From contig CBDHFM010000030.1 of assembly GCA_965262505.1 (NCBI GenBank), positions 4,340,001 to 4,404,000 on the forward strand: DNA of 64,000 nt, read 5' to 3'. Position numbers and translations under genes: made by a program. The notes below the pieces were generated by a model, which was not told the origin of the DNA, did no database searches, and saw only the letters and a list, made by a program, of their open reading frames with translations. Shown here one piece after another: positions 52,449-61,391 of the stretch. Source of the stretch: JACPPO01 sp965262505. Its GTDB lineage: Bacteria; Acidobacteriota; Vicinamibacteria; Vicinamibacterales; UBA2999. How positions within the stretch are numbered: the first letter of the stretch is position 1; the number at the start of each line of letters is the position of its first letter.

Positions 52449-54338
52449 ATGAAACGTGTAATTGCCACCCAGACCCTGCCCGGTGATCTTGGCGAAAAGA
52501 TCGCGGCCGCGGCTCGCGCCGGCTTTGATGGTATCGAGATTTTTGAAAACGACCTGCTGTACTTCGATCGGCGCCCGGCCGAGGTGCGCGCTATGTGCCA
52601 GGACATCGGGCTCGAGATTGTGTCCTGGCAGCCGTTTCGTGATTTCGAGGCGTTGCCGGCGGCGACGCGGCAGAAGGCCTTCGATCGTGCCGAGCGCAAG
52701 TTCGACATCATCGGCGAGCTCGGCGCCCCGATGATGATGGTGTGCAGCAACGTGTCGCCGCAGGCAATCGATGACGCGAGTCGCGCCGCCGCCGATCTCG
52801 CGGCGCTGGCCGAGCGCGCCGCCGGTCGCGGTATCGTCGTGGGCTACGAGGCACTGGCCTGGGGCAGACATGTCAAGGATTACGCGGACGCCTGGGCAAT
52901 CGTGCGCGCCGCCAATCAGCCGAACCTCGGCATCGTGCTGGACACATTTCACATATTCAGTCGCGGCAATTCCCTTGCGACCATGGACGAGATTCCCCCG
53001 GAGCGCATCGTGCTGGTGCAGTTGGCGGACGCCCCCGATCTGTCGATGGACTCGCTGCAGCATTCACGGCATTACCGTTGTTTTCCCGGCCAGGGCGAAT
53101 TCCCGATCGTGGATTTCATGCAGCGTCTGAAGCGCCTCGGCTACGACGGGATGGTGTCGCTCGAGATATTCAGCGATGAATTTCGCACCGGCTCCACCCG
53201 TCAGGTTGCGCACGATGGTGTGCGGTCGATGATCTGGCTGGACGAGCAGATCCTCGAGGCGAAGGCGCCGCCCGCCGAGGTGCCGCTCCTGAGCGGGTAC
53301 GAGTTCGTCGAGTTTGCGACCGAGCAGGCGGCGGCGGACTGGCTGGAGGCGCTGTTCGAATCGCTGGGGTTTCGTAAAACGCACCGACATCGTTCCAAGA
53401 ACGTGGCGTTGTATCGACAGGGCGACGTGAATTTTGTCGTCAACTGCGAACCGGACAGCTTTGCGCATTCCTATCACGAACGGCACGGCACATCGGTGTG
53501 CGCCGTGGCCTTTAGCACGGAGCGTTTCGACGAACTGCGCGACCGTACCAGGCGTTATCTCTGTGAGCCGTTCGAAAACCGCATTGCGCCCAACGAGCTC
53601 GACATCCCCGCGATTCGCGCGCCGGATGACAGCCTGCTGTATATCGTGCGCCGCGACGGGGCCACGCCGCGGTTCTTCGAGGTGGATTTCGAGGCGATCG
53701 GAGATCCGGAACACGCGGGGTTCGGTCTGCGGCGCATCGATCACGTCGGCCGGGTGATTGCTCCGTCGGGGTTCCTCTCGTCGCTCCTGTTCTACCGCGC
53801 CGTGTTCGAAATGGAGCCCACGCCGTCGGTGGACGTGGTTGACCCGCATGGGATGGTCACCAGTCGCGCGCTCGTCGGCGGCGGTGTGCGCCTGTCTATC
53901 AATACCTCGCATGCCAGGGAATCGACATCACAGCGTTTCCTGGCGCGTTCGAGCGGGGCCGGCGTGCAGTATGTCGCGATGTCGTGCGCGGATATTTTTG
54001 CGCTCGCTGAAGCGCTGGATGCTGAGCAGCTGTTGCACATGCCGGAAAACTACTATGATGATCTAAGCACTCGCTGGTCGATTGATGGGGCCATGCTCAC
54101 ACGTATGCGTGAGCTGGGGATTCTCTATGACGAGGACGCCAACGGTCGCTATTTCCAAATGTACACACTCAGCATCAACGGGTTGTTCTTTGAGATTGTG
54201 CAGCGCGACGGCTACGTGCACTACGGCGAAGCCAACGCACCAGCACGCATCGCCGCACAGCAGCGGCAGTATGAGCAGGCGAACCTGGCCATGGGATTCG
54301 GCGAAGACGGGCAGGGAACTAACACGATGAAGCAGTGA
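52449..54338 (+). CDS. quiC: Two-domain 3-dehydroshikimate dehydratase (QuiC type)
   Basis: The 629-residue product has an N-terminal sugar-phosphate-isomerase-type barrel with the metal ligands expected for QuiC1: E134 (YEALAWGR), D165 (VLDTFHIF), Q191 (VQLADAP) and E239 (LEIFSDEF). The C-terminal domain is a vicinal-oxygen-chelate fold like 4-hydroxyphenylpyruvate dioxygenase (H432 in RIDHVG). The pair converts 3-dehydroshikimate to protocatechuate, a step of quinate/shikimate use. The cytosolic gene lies between exported-protein genes. No other protocatechuate genes are in the window. Confidence 0.85.
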   Translation: MKRVIATQTLPGDLGEKIAAAARAGFDGIEIFENDLLYFDRRPAEVRAMCQDIGLEIVSWQPFRDFEALPAATRQKAFDRAERKFDIIGELGAPMMMVCSNVSPQAIDDASRAAADLAALAERAAGRGIVVGYEALAWGRHVKDYADAWAIVRAANQPNLGIVLDTFHIFSRGNSLATMDEIPPERIVLVQLADAPDLSMDSLQHSRHYRCFPGQGEFPIVDFMQRLKRLGYDGMVSLEIFSDEFRTGSTRQVAHDGVRSMIWLDEQILEAKAPPAEVPLLSGYEFVEFATEQAAADWLEALFESLGFRKTHRHRSKNVALYRQGDVNFVVNCEPDSFAHSYHERHGTSVCAVAFSTERFDELRDRTRRYLCEPFENRIAPNELDIPAIRAPDDSLLYIVRRDGATPRFFEVDFEAIGDPEHAGFGLRRIDHVGRVIAPSGFLSSLLFYRAVFEMEPTPSVDVVDPHGMVTSRALVGGGVRLSINTSHARESTSQRFLARSSGAGVQYVAMSCADIFALAEALDAEQLLHMPENYYDDLSTRWSIDGAMLTRMRELGILYDEDANGRYFQMYTLSINGLFFEIVQRDGYVHYGEANAPARIAAQQRQYEQANLAMGFGEDGQGTNTMKQ

Positions 54339-54432
54339 GACAACAAAGAAGAATTTCGTGCCCGGCGCGCGACGGTGGATCCTATAATGCGCAGAGCCGT
54401 TGGCCCTGTATTACCGGAGGAAGGTTCGAGAA

Positions 54433-55326
54433 ATGCCAGTTCCCATTTGGGCTTTGACCGTCGGCCTCTTCGTTGCGGCGTTGGGCCTTCCCGCTGACAC
54501 GTTGGCGCAGAGCAGTGCTCCGGGCGGTTGGCTGACTCCGAACTACAATCTGCCGCCAACACCGGACGCGAATCGGAAGCCGGCTCCGCCGCGGAGTCTG
54601 ACCGGCACGTGGATCCCGGCCGGTCGGTTTGGGGCAGGAACGCAGGCAGGCGGTGTGCAGGCGAAGCCGAACAACGGCAGGCCGGAAAATCAGCTCCCCT
54701 TTACTCCCTTCGGCCGGGAGCTGTACGAGTCCCATAGGGCGCTCGAAGGCGCCGACGCGGTCCGCCCCGCCGAGGGCAACGATCCCAGGAATCTCTGCGA
54801 GCCGTTGGGCATGCCGCGCGTGAACCATTACAACGTCGACATCACCCAGATCTATCAGGACGAGTACAAGGTCGCGATTCTGTATCACTACGACAACCGC
54901 TGGCGCGTCATCTGGACCGACGGTCGGCAACTTCCCACGCTCGTGGATGGCGCCGTCGACCTGGGGGGCGGCGAGATTCGGGAACAGCGGTTCTTCGGCT
55001 ACTCCGTCGGCGCGTGGGTGGACGATTACACGCTGGAAGTCCAGACGGTGGGAACGATGCCGGAAGACCGCGTGTGGCTCGATTCGACGGGCCGGCCGAT
55101 CAGCGACCAGGTGCGCGTCACCGAGAGATTCCGGCGTCTGGACAACGACACGATGGAGTGGTCGGAAACGCTTGACGATCCGAAGGTGTATACGGAGCCG
55201 TGGGAGACCATGAGGCTCACGATGCGGTTGCACGATCCACGCACCGACATCATGGAGTACTACTGTTCACCGGTTGAGCAGCAGAACTACAATGAGTTCT
55301 TCGGCAACGACGTGAGCGGCCGGTAG
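54433..55326 (+). CDS. Exported protein of unknown function
   Basis: The 297-residue product starts at ATG 54,433 after GGAGGAAGG with a signal peptide (WALTVGLFVAALGLPADTLAQ). It is followed by a Pro/Gly-rich linker and a beta-rich domain with DYTLEVQTVGTMPEDRVWLD and RVTERFRRLDNDTMEWSETL. This combination is frequent next to DUF6152 proteins such as the following gene. No enzyme motif is seen. Confidence 0.75.
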   Translation: MPVPIWALTVGLFVAALGLPADTLAQSSAPGGWLTPNYNLPPTPDANRKPAPPRSLTGTWIPAGRFGAGTQAGGVQAKPNNGRPENQLPFTPFGRELYESHRALEGADAVRPAEGNDPRNLCEPLGMPRVNHYNVDITQIYQDEYKVAILYHYDNRWRVIWTDGRQLPTLVDGAVDLGGGEIREQRFFGYSVGAWVDDYTLEVQTVGTMPEDRVWLDSTGRPISDQVRVTERFRRLDNDTMEWSETLDDPKVYTEPWETMRLTMRLHDPRTDIMEYYCSPVEQQNYNEFFGNDVSGR

Positions 55327-55359
55327 GTGAACACGGATGTTTCCGGAAGAGGGGGAGTG

Positions 55360-55755
55360 ATGAGAAGGTGGCCCGTCGTCGTATGTGCTGCAGCTGTCGG
55401 CCTGTTGATGGGGGTGCCCCTGCTCGCGCACCACGGCAGCGCGGCGTTTGACACCGGGAAGACCGTGGTCCTCGAAGGCACGGTGCAGCAGTGGCTCTAT
55501 TCCAATCCACATGTCTTGCTGAGGCTCGAGGTCACGGATGAGAACGGAGAGACCGTCGTGTGGGTTGCCGAGGGTCAAGCCCCGAAAACCATATTTCCGG
55601 CTGGCTATCGCAGGAACTCTTTCAATGACGGGGATCAAGTGACGGTGACGGTGGAACCAGCGAAGGAAGGCCAGCGAAGGGGGCGCATCCTCGAGGCTGT
55701 GCTCGCGAACGGCACAACCCTGGGCCGCGCGTCATCCTCCGGCGCAATACGGTAG
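55360..55755 (+). CDS. DUF6152 family exported protein
   Basis: The 131-residue product has a signal peptide (VVVCAAAVGLLMGVPLLA) and then the family signature HHGSAAFDTGKTVVLEGTV, with YSNPHVLLRLEV. It is a small beta-barrel-like exported protein of unknown role, common in Acidobacteriota and Proteobacteria. GGGGGAG precedes ATG 55,360. It forms an operon with the upstream gene. Confidence 0.85.
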   Translation: MRRWPVVVCAAAVGLLMGVPLLAHHGSAAFDTGKTVVLEGTVQQWLYSNPHVLLRLEVTDENGETVVWVAEGQAPKTIFPAGYRRNSFNDGDQVTVTVEPAKEGQRRGRILEAVLANGTTLGRASSSGAIR

Positions 55756-55777
55756 CCTTGGCCAGTTCCATTGCCGT

Positions 55778-55797
55778 TTCAAATCCGGACGGCGCCT
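55778..55797 (+). repeat. Second partial tRNA-Cys 3' duplication
   Basis: Twenty bases identical to tRNA-Cys (TTCAAATCCGGACGGCGCCT) sit here, with further similarity on either side. It lies in the gap before the SMP-30 gene. It may be the older outer end of a second integration, the segment 49,634-55,797. Confidence 0.75.
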
Positions 55798-55848
55798 TCA
55801 ACCATTCCTAGATTTTGCGAAGGGACTTCTTGTAGGCTTCGACTGCCT

Positions 55849-56925
55849 ATGAACCCGAACGCCGCCCTCGCGGTCCTGTTGTGCGTGCTGGGGCTCCAGG
55901 CGGTGCCCGAAGTGGCGCGCGGGCAGGCCGCCCAGGCGCCGGCCGTGGGCGGCGCCGTGATTGGCGTCGTGGCCGGCGTCGTGAGTGGCACCGCGCTCGA
56001 CATCCCCGGCGTGGTCAGGGGCGGCACGCCGATCGAACGGATCCAGGCAGGGTTCAACGGCCTAGATGACCCGATCGGGCTGAGGGACGGCACGCTGGTG
56101 TTCTCGGAGCCGGACGCACTCCGGATTCACCGGATGAACACCGGGACCAACGAGGTCTCGGTCCTCGTCGCCGAGTCGAATGAGTCGCACGGGATCATGG
56201 AGGACAGCGCGGGCCGCCTGATCTCGGCGCAGGCCTGGGCTGGGTCGACGCGGATCGGCGTGATCCATCCGCCGGAGCGTGTCGAGGTGCTCGCCGACAA
56301 CTTCGAGGGCCAGCCCTTCAGCCGCCCCAACGACCTCATCCTTGCCCGAAACGGCGGCGTCTACTTCACCGATCCGGGCCTCACCGCGGGGCAGGCCGCG
56401 GAACTGGTGGAACGGCAGGGCGGCAAGCCGCTGGCGCCGCGGCTGCCGCCGACCGTCTACTACGTCCCGCCCGGGGGACAGCCGATCAAGATCGAAGAAG
56501 ACATGATCCGGCCGAACGGCATTCAGCTCAGCCCCGACGAGAAGACCCTGTACATCAGCGACTCGAACGGCGCCCATGTGATCGCGTGGGACATCCAGGC
56601 CGATGGCCTGGTGCGAAACCGGCGCGAGTTCGGCACGCTCACGGGCCGGAGCACGCGGGACAACGGGCTGGGCGGGGTCAAGACCTACGCGGACGGCATG
56701 GCCATCGACAACGACGGCCGGCTCTACGTCGCCACGGGCGGAGGCGTCGAGGTCCTGAGCCCGCAGGGCGGGCACGTCGGCACGATCCCGGTGAGATGTC
56801 CGCCGAGGGACTGCCAGAACGTGGCGTTCGGCGGGCCCGAGAAGCACACCTTGTACATCGCCGGCGCGGGGTCGCTCTACAGGGTCGCGATGATCGCGCA
56901 GGGCTTCACGGGACGCGCGAAGTAA
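55849..56925 (+). CDS. SMP-30/gluconolactonase family exported protein
   Basis: The 358-residue product has a signal peptide (ALAVLLCVLGLQAVPEVARG) and a six-bladed SMP-30 propeller: FSRPNDLILARNGGVYFTD, RPNGIQLSPDEKTLYISD and TYADGMAIDNDGRLYVA, with the usual metal-ligand residues in PND, RPNG and DG motifs. Family members hydrolyse sugar lactones. The ATG 55,849 comes after the partial tRNA repeat. The actual substrate is unknown; it sits beside other exported propellers. Confidence 0.88.
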   Translation: MNPNAALAVLLCVLGLQAVPEVARGQAAQAPAVGGAVIGVVAGVVSGTALDIPGVVRGGTPIERIQAGFNGLDDPIGLRDGTLVFSEPDALRIHRMNTGTNEVSVLVAESNESHGIMEDSAGRLISAQAWAGSTRIGVIHPPERVEVLADNFEGQPFSRPNDLILARNGGVYFTDPGLTAGQAAELVERQGGKPLAPRLPPTVYYVPPGGQPIKIEEDMIRPNGIQLSPDEKTLYISDSNGAHVIAWDIQADGLVRNRREFGTLTGRSTRDNGLGGVKTYADGMAIDNDGRLYVATGGGVEVLSPQGGHVGTIPVRCPPRDCQNVAFGGPEKHTLYIAGAGSLYRVAMIAQGFTGRAK

Positions 56926-56956
56926 CCATTCGGAAAACATTTTGGACGGAGTTGCT

Positions 56957-57988
56957 ATGTGGCATGCACACTACGTGAGGTTCAGCCTGGCGGCCGGTGT
57001 TGTTGCGTTCGCAGTCTCCGGAGGATGGGCTTCGGCGCAGGTCAATGAAGAGGTCAACGGCGGGCGTGAGCCTTATTCGCTGAATCAGAGCTTTTTCAAG
57101 CTGCCGGAAGGGAGGACGATCGGCTCCACGGCCGGGATCGCACTCGATCGTGACGGTCGCAGCATCTGGACGTTCGACCGGTGCGGCGCTCAGCAGTGCC
57201 CCGGCTCGGACCTGGCGCCTGTCCAGAAATTCGATGCCTCGGGCAACCTGGTGACGAGCTTCGGCGCGGGCATGTTCATCCGTCCGCACGGCATTCACAT
57301 CGATTTCGACGGCAACGTCTGGGTAACGGACGGCGAAGGCCCGGATGGCGAGGACCCGAGGCGGGACGGCAAGGGCCACCAGGTGTTCAAATTCAGCCCG
57401 GATGGCACGCTCCTGATGACGCTCGGCACGGCCGGCGTGGCCGGGGATGGTCAGGACGAGTTCAATATGCCGTCCGCAGTGCTCGTCGCACCCAACGGGG
57501 ACATCTTCGTCGGGGACGGTCACGGCGGGGAGTCGAACGCCCGCATCCTGAAATTCTCGCAGGACGGCACGTTCATCACGACGTGGGGCACGCGGGGGAC
57601 AGGTCCCGGTGAGTTCGAGACGCCGCACGGGCTCGCGATGGACGCCAGCGGGCGGCTGTTCGTCGGCGATCGCGGGAACAACCGGATCCAGATTTTCGAT
57701 CAGGACGGCACGTTTCTCGAGGAGTGGAGACAGTTCGGCCGGCCGAGCGGCATCTTCATCGATCAGAACGACATGCTCTATGTCGCCGATCACCAGTCGA
57801 ACGCGGAGACCAACCCCGGCTGGAAGGAAGGCATCCGGATCGGACGCATCGCCGACGGCGAGGTCACGGCGTTCATCACCGACCCGGATCCCGACGCCAC
57901 GCTGGAAGGTATCGTGGCCGACGTCGATGGCAACCTGTATGGGTCGCTCACGGGCGGGATGGCGTTGAGGCGATACGTCAAGCGATAG
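56957..57988 (+). CDS. NHL-repeat beta-propeller exported protein
   Basis: The 343-residue product is a paralogue of the lipoprotein at 51,232 and shares SFGAGMFIRPHGIHIDFDG, WVTDGEGPDGED and VGDRGNNRIQIFDQDGTF-type repeats. Here the signal peptide (VVAFAVSGGWASAQ) ends without a lipobox, so it is soluble. It follows the SMP-30 gene and precedes the isomerase gene on the same strand. Confidence 0.88.
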   Translation: MWHAHYVRFSLAAGVVAFAVSGGWASAQVNEEVNGGREPYSLNQSFFKLPEGRTIGSTAGIALDRDGRSIWTFDRCGAQQCPGSDLAPVQKFDASGNLVTSFGAGMFIRPHGIHIDFDGNVWVTDGEGPDGEDPRRDGKGHQVFKFSPDGTLLMTLGTAGVAGDGQDEFNMPSAVLVAPNGDIFVGDGHGGESNARILKFSQDGTFITTWGTRGTGPGEFETPHGLAMDASGRLFVGDRGNNRIQIFDQDGTFLEEWRQFGRPSGIFIDQNDMLYVADHQSNAETNPGWKEGIRIGRIADGEVTAFITDPDPDATLEGIVADVDGNLYGSLTGGMALRRYVKR

Positions 57989-58016
57989 CGGCCGTCTGTC
58001 GGGATGGTGCTCGACG

Positions 58017-58937
58017 ATGCTCACTAGACGTAGCTTCCTACTGGCGCCTCTGGCGGTTCCCCTGGCGGCGCCCGTGGCCCGGCTGGCCGGCGCGCAATCC
58101 GCGGCTCCCGGCAAGATGCTGCTCGGCATCCACCAGAACACATCGCGGGCGGCCGGCTACCGCGGATCGCTCGAGGGCTGGGCGAAGGCCGGGATCCAGT
58201 ACGTCGAGCTGAACGACGGCCTGCTCCAGACATTCCTCGAAACCGATACGTTGCCTGCGGCGAGGCGCGTGCTGACCGATCTGGGACTGACACCGGTGTC
58301 CGCCTCGGCGGGCCTGCCGGATATCTGGATCCCCGGTCCGGCGCGGGCGGCATCGCTCGAGACCTGGAGACGGCGTTGCGACCAGTTCGCAAGCCTTGGG
58401 CTCCAGAAGATCTACTCCGCGTCGACAACCAACCGGACCGTCACCGCAGAAGACTTCGCGGCAACCCCGGACTGCATTCGCGAAACAGGAGAGATCGCCC
58501 GGGAGTACAACCTGACGGCGATGCTCGAATTCCTCCGCACGTCAACCCACCTGGCGACGCTGACCTCATCGCTCAAGGTGATTCGCGAGGCGGCGCATCC
58601 CAACGTCCGGCCCATGCTCGACTTCTTCCACTTCTGGTCGGGCCTGAGCAAGTTCGAGGATCTGGACTTGCTCGAGCCGGGCGAGCTCGCCCACGCGCAT
58701 TTTCAGGACCTGCTCGATACGCCCGGCGAGCTGATCGATAACGACTCACGGCTGATTCCCGGCGACGGCATCGCGCCGGTGGTCCGCATCCTCCGGAAGC
58801 TGGCCGAGAAGCAGTACGCCGGGGCGCTGTCGGTCGAGTTGTTCCGGGCGGAGCTGGTGCAAGGGGATCCGTTCGAGGTTGCCACCGAAATCCGTCAGAA
58901 GTGTGAAGCGGTGATGCGCCAGGCGCAGGTCTTGTAA
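58017..58937 (+). CDS. Tat-exported sugar-phosphate isomerase/epimerase family protein
   Basis: The 306-residue product starts with a twin-arginine signal (TRRSFLLAPLAVPLAAP). The TIM-barrel has the xylose-isomerase-type pattern VELNDGLLQTFLE, EIAREYNLTAMLEFL, NVRPMLDFFHFW and HFQDLLDTPGELID, matching the Asp/Glu/His metal ligands of the AP-endonuclease-2-like superfamily. An exported isomerase implies a sugar or sugar-like acid processed outside the cytoplasm. Confidence 0.87.
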   Translation: MLTRRSFLLAPLAVPLAAPVARLAGAQSAAPGKMLLGIHQNTSRAAGYRGSLEGWAKAGIQYVELNDGLLQTFLETDTLPAARRVLTDLGLTPVSASAGLPDIWIPGPARAASLETWRRRCDQFASLGLQKIYSASTTNRTVTAEDFAATPDCIRETGEIAREYNLTAMLEFLRTSTHLATLTSSLKVIREAAHPNVRPMLDFFHFWSGLSKFEDLDLLEPGELAHAHFQDLLDTPGELIDNDSRLIPGDGIAPVVRILRKLAEKQYAGALSVELFRAELVQGDPFEVATEIRQKCEAVMRQAQVL

Positions 58938-59003
58938 TCGACTTCTTTAACCCGACTGCTGTCTATGACCTCAGGTATCATTCACCTCGTGGAGGCGGAC
59001 ACT

Positions 59004-61169
59004 ATGACGAGAAGGAACCGATCTCTTGGAATCGCGGACGTTGGCCTCGCCATCGTCCTGGTCGCGTCGTTGGCCGGGTGCGCCTCTCAGCAAGCGGGCG
59101 ACGCGGTCGCCGTCGACGCTGACGACCTTGGCGGGGTCGTAAACGGCGCGTCGGGGCCCGAGGCGGGCGTCTGGGTCATCGCCGAGACGACCGACCTGCC
59201 CACGAAGTTCGTAAGGATCGTGGTCACCGACGACGAGGGCCGCTATCTGGTGCCCGATCTTCCGGACGCGACCTACGACGTGTGGGTGCGCGGCTACGGG
59301 CTGGTCGACTCGCCGAAGGTGCAGGCCACACCAGGAAGCATGCTCGACCTGACCGCTGTGACGGCGCCGACGGCGCGCGCCGCGGCGGAATACTATCCGG
59401 CCAGCTACTGGTATGCGCTGGCGGAGCCGCCGGCCAAGAGCGAGTTCCCCGGCACGGGGCCAGACGGTAACGGCATCGCGGAAACCATGCGGACCCAGGC
59501 CGACTGGCTCAGCACGATGCGCTGCGGTGCATGCCATCAAATCGGCAGCAAGGCCACACGAGAAATCCCCGAGAGCCTCGGCACGTTCCATTCCTCGGTG
59601 GAGGCTTGGGATCGGCGCCTGCAGTCGGGACAGATGGCCCCCAACATGTACGCCACGCTCTCACGATTCGGCAGAGACCGCGCGCTGGAGATGTACTCGG
59701 ACTGGACCGACCGTATCGCGGGAGGCGAAGTACCGGAGGCGCCGCCCCGGCCGCAGGGCGTGGAACGAAACCTGGTCGTGAGCATGTGGGACTGGAACAC
59801 CGACAGAGGATTCGTGCACGACACGATTTCAACCGACAAGCGCAACCCGACCCTCCACGCCAACGGTCCCGTCTACAGCATCTCGAGGTTCAGCGCGCCC
59901 GAGTTGAACATCCTCGACCCGACACGAAACAGCGTAGAGGGGATCAACGTAGGTGTTCGGGATGAGGACACGCCGTTTACGACCCCGCAAATCGTGCTTC
60001 AGCCGTCGCCGTACTGGGGCGAGGACATCATCTGGTCGAGCAAGCCGAGCCTGCACAACCCGATGTTGGACGAGACGGGTCGTGTCTGGCTCACGCATGC
60101 GATTCGCGCGCCTGAGACCCCGGCGTTCTGCAGAGAGGGATCAACCCATCCGTCCGCCCAGGTGTTTCCCATCAACCGGAGCGCTCGCCACCTCTCCGTC
60201 TACGATCCGGACACCGAGCAGTTCACGATGATCGACACCTGCTTCGGCACGCATCACCTGCAGTTCGGGTATGACGCCAACGACACGCTCTGGTTCAGCG
60301 GTAGCGGCCCGGTGCTGGGCTGGTTCAACACGAAGCTGTTCGACGAAACGCAGGATGAACAGCAGGCGCAGGGCTGGACTCCGTACGTGCTCGATACCAA
60401 CGGCAACGGCAGGCGGGATGCATACGTGGAGCCCGATCAACCGATTGATCCCACCATGGACACGCGAATCGAGGGTGGAAGCTACGGCGTCATTCCCAGC
60501 CCGGTCGATGAGTCGATCTGGGTCGCGGATCCGGGCGTGCCCGGGGCCATCATTCGCGTCGTGCCAGGGTCGAACCCGACGCAGACCGCGTTGGCCGAGG
60601 TGTACGAGCCCCCGTTCAATAACCCGAACTCGAGCGTTGACGGGTTTACCCCAAGGGGGCTCGATATCGATCGCAACGGCGTCATCTGGACCGCGCTGGC
60701 GGGCAGCTCACATCTGGCCAGCTTCGACCGGCGCAAGTGCGAGGGTCCCCTGAACGGACCGACCGCGACCGGACAGCACTGTCCCGAAGGCTGGACGATG
60801 CACCTGACGCCTGGGCCGAATTTCAAGGGCGTGACCGACGAGTCCACTGCCGACATGCTCTATTACAACTGGGTGGATCAGTTCGACACGCTCGGGCTGG
60901 GCCCCAACGTGCCCATCGCCACCGGATCGTACTCGGATGCGCTGCTGGCCTTCTCCGAAGGGGAGTTCGTCGTCATGCGCGTGCCGTATCCGATCGGGTT
61001 CTACCACCGCGGGGTGGAAGGCCGGATCGACGATCCGACGGCCGGCTGGAAGGGCCGAGGGCTCTGGGCGAACTACGGCCCCTACACACCCTGGCACATC
61101 GAAGGCGGCAGGGGCACGACGAGCAAGGCCGTGCATTTCCAGCTTCGCCCCGACCCGCTTGCCAAGTAG
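59004..61169 (+). CDS. Lipoprotein with carboxypeptidase-type domain, one CxxCH and a propeller
   Basis: The 721-residue product has a lipobox Cys at C26 (ASLAGCASQ). A Greek-key carboxypeptidase regulatory-like domain (DEGRYLVPDLPDATYDVWVRG) follows at about 45-110. One CxxCH haem site lies at C174-H178 (MRCGACHQIG). The rest forms a propeller-like region with a long run of NHL-like strands (VWLTHAIRAPETP, SIWVADPGVPGAII). A haem-bearing propeller lipoprotein could pass electrons in the periplasm. The start ATG follows GGAGGC. The domain set is typical of Acidobacteriota. Confidence 0.85.
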   Translation: MTRRNRSLGIADVGLAIVLVASLAGCASQQAGDAVAVDADDLGGVVNGASGPEAGVWVIAETTDLPTKFVRIVVTDDEGRYLVPDLPDATYDVWVRGYGLVDSPKVQATPGSMLDLTAVTAPTARAAAEYYPASYWYALAEPPAKSEFPGTGPDGNGIAETMRTQADWLSTMRCGACHQIGSKATREIPESLGTFHSSVEAWDRRLQSGQMAPNMYATLSRFGRDRALEMYSDWTDRIAGGEVPEAPPRPQGVERNLVVSMWDWNTDRGFVHDTISTDKRNPTLHANGPVYSISRFSAPELNILDPTRNSVEGINVGVRDEDTPFTTPQIVLQPSPYWGEDIIWSSKPSLHNPMLDETGRVWLTHAIRAPETPAFCREGSTHPSAQVFPINRSARHLSVYDPDTEQFTMIDTCFGTHHLQFGYDANDTLWFSGSGPVLGWFNTKLFDETQDEQQAQGWTPYVLDTNGNGRRDAYVEPDQPIDPTMDTRIEGGSYGVIPSPVDESIWVADPGVPGAIIRVVPGSNPTQTALAEVYEPPFNNPNSSVDGFTPRGLDIDRNGVIWTALAGSSHLASFDRRKCEGPLNGPTATGQHCPEGWTMHLTPGPNFKGVTDESTADMLYYNWVDQFDTLGLGPNVPIATGSYSDALLAFSEGEFVVMRVPYPIGFYHRGVEGRIDDPTAGWKGRGLWANYGPYTPWHIEGGRGTTSKAVHFQLRPDPLAK

Positions 61170-61195
61170 CGGCGTTTCCGTCAGGGGCAGTGAGC

Positions 61196-61220
61196 GGCGG
61201 GTCTCGAGGTGAGACCCGCC
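61196..61220 (+). terminator. Hairpin after the haem lipoprotein gene
   Basis: GGCGGGTCTC-GAGGT-GAGACCCGCC forms a perfect 10-bp stem, 26 bp after the stop. No T-tract follows, so it may be a weak or non-canonical terminator. Confidence 0.65.
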
Positions 61221-61351
61221 GTTCGCAAGTCCGCCTCCGGCGGCCTTTGACTGCGTTCGTGAGCGAGATCAACGCGCGGAATAGCAGGGGGAAAGGGCTA
61301 AATAGACGAGATCGCGATGCCTTGGGGGTGAGGCGATCACAATTTTCGTCG

Positions 61352-61379
61352 TTGACAGCGTTTCGACACGTGCTATAGC
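61352..61379 (+). promoter_or_regulatory. Promoter now severed from its gene by ISAzo13 copy 2
   Basis: TTGACA (61,352-61,357) and TATAGC (61,374-61,379) are 16 bp apart. The IS left end begins at 61,392. The next gene on this strand in the original sequence is the cysteine-rich protein at 62,713. The 61,221-61,351 sequence has no gene. Confidence 0.65.
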
Positions 61380-61391
61380 CTGCGCGCTTAG

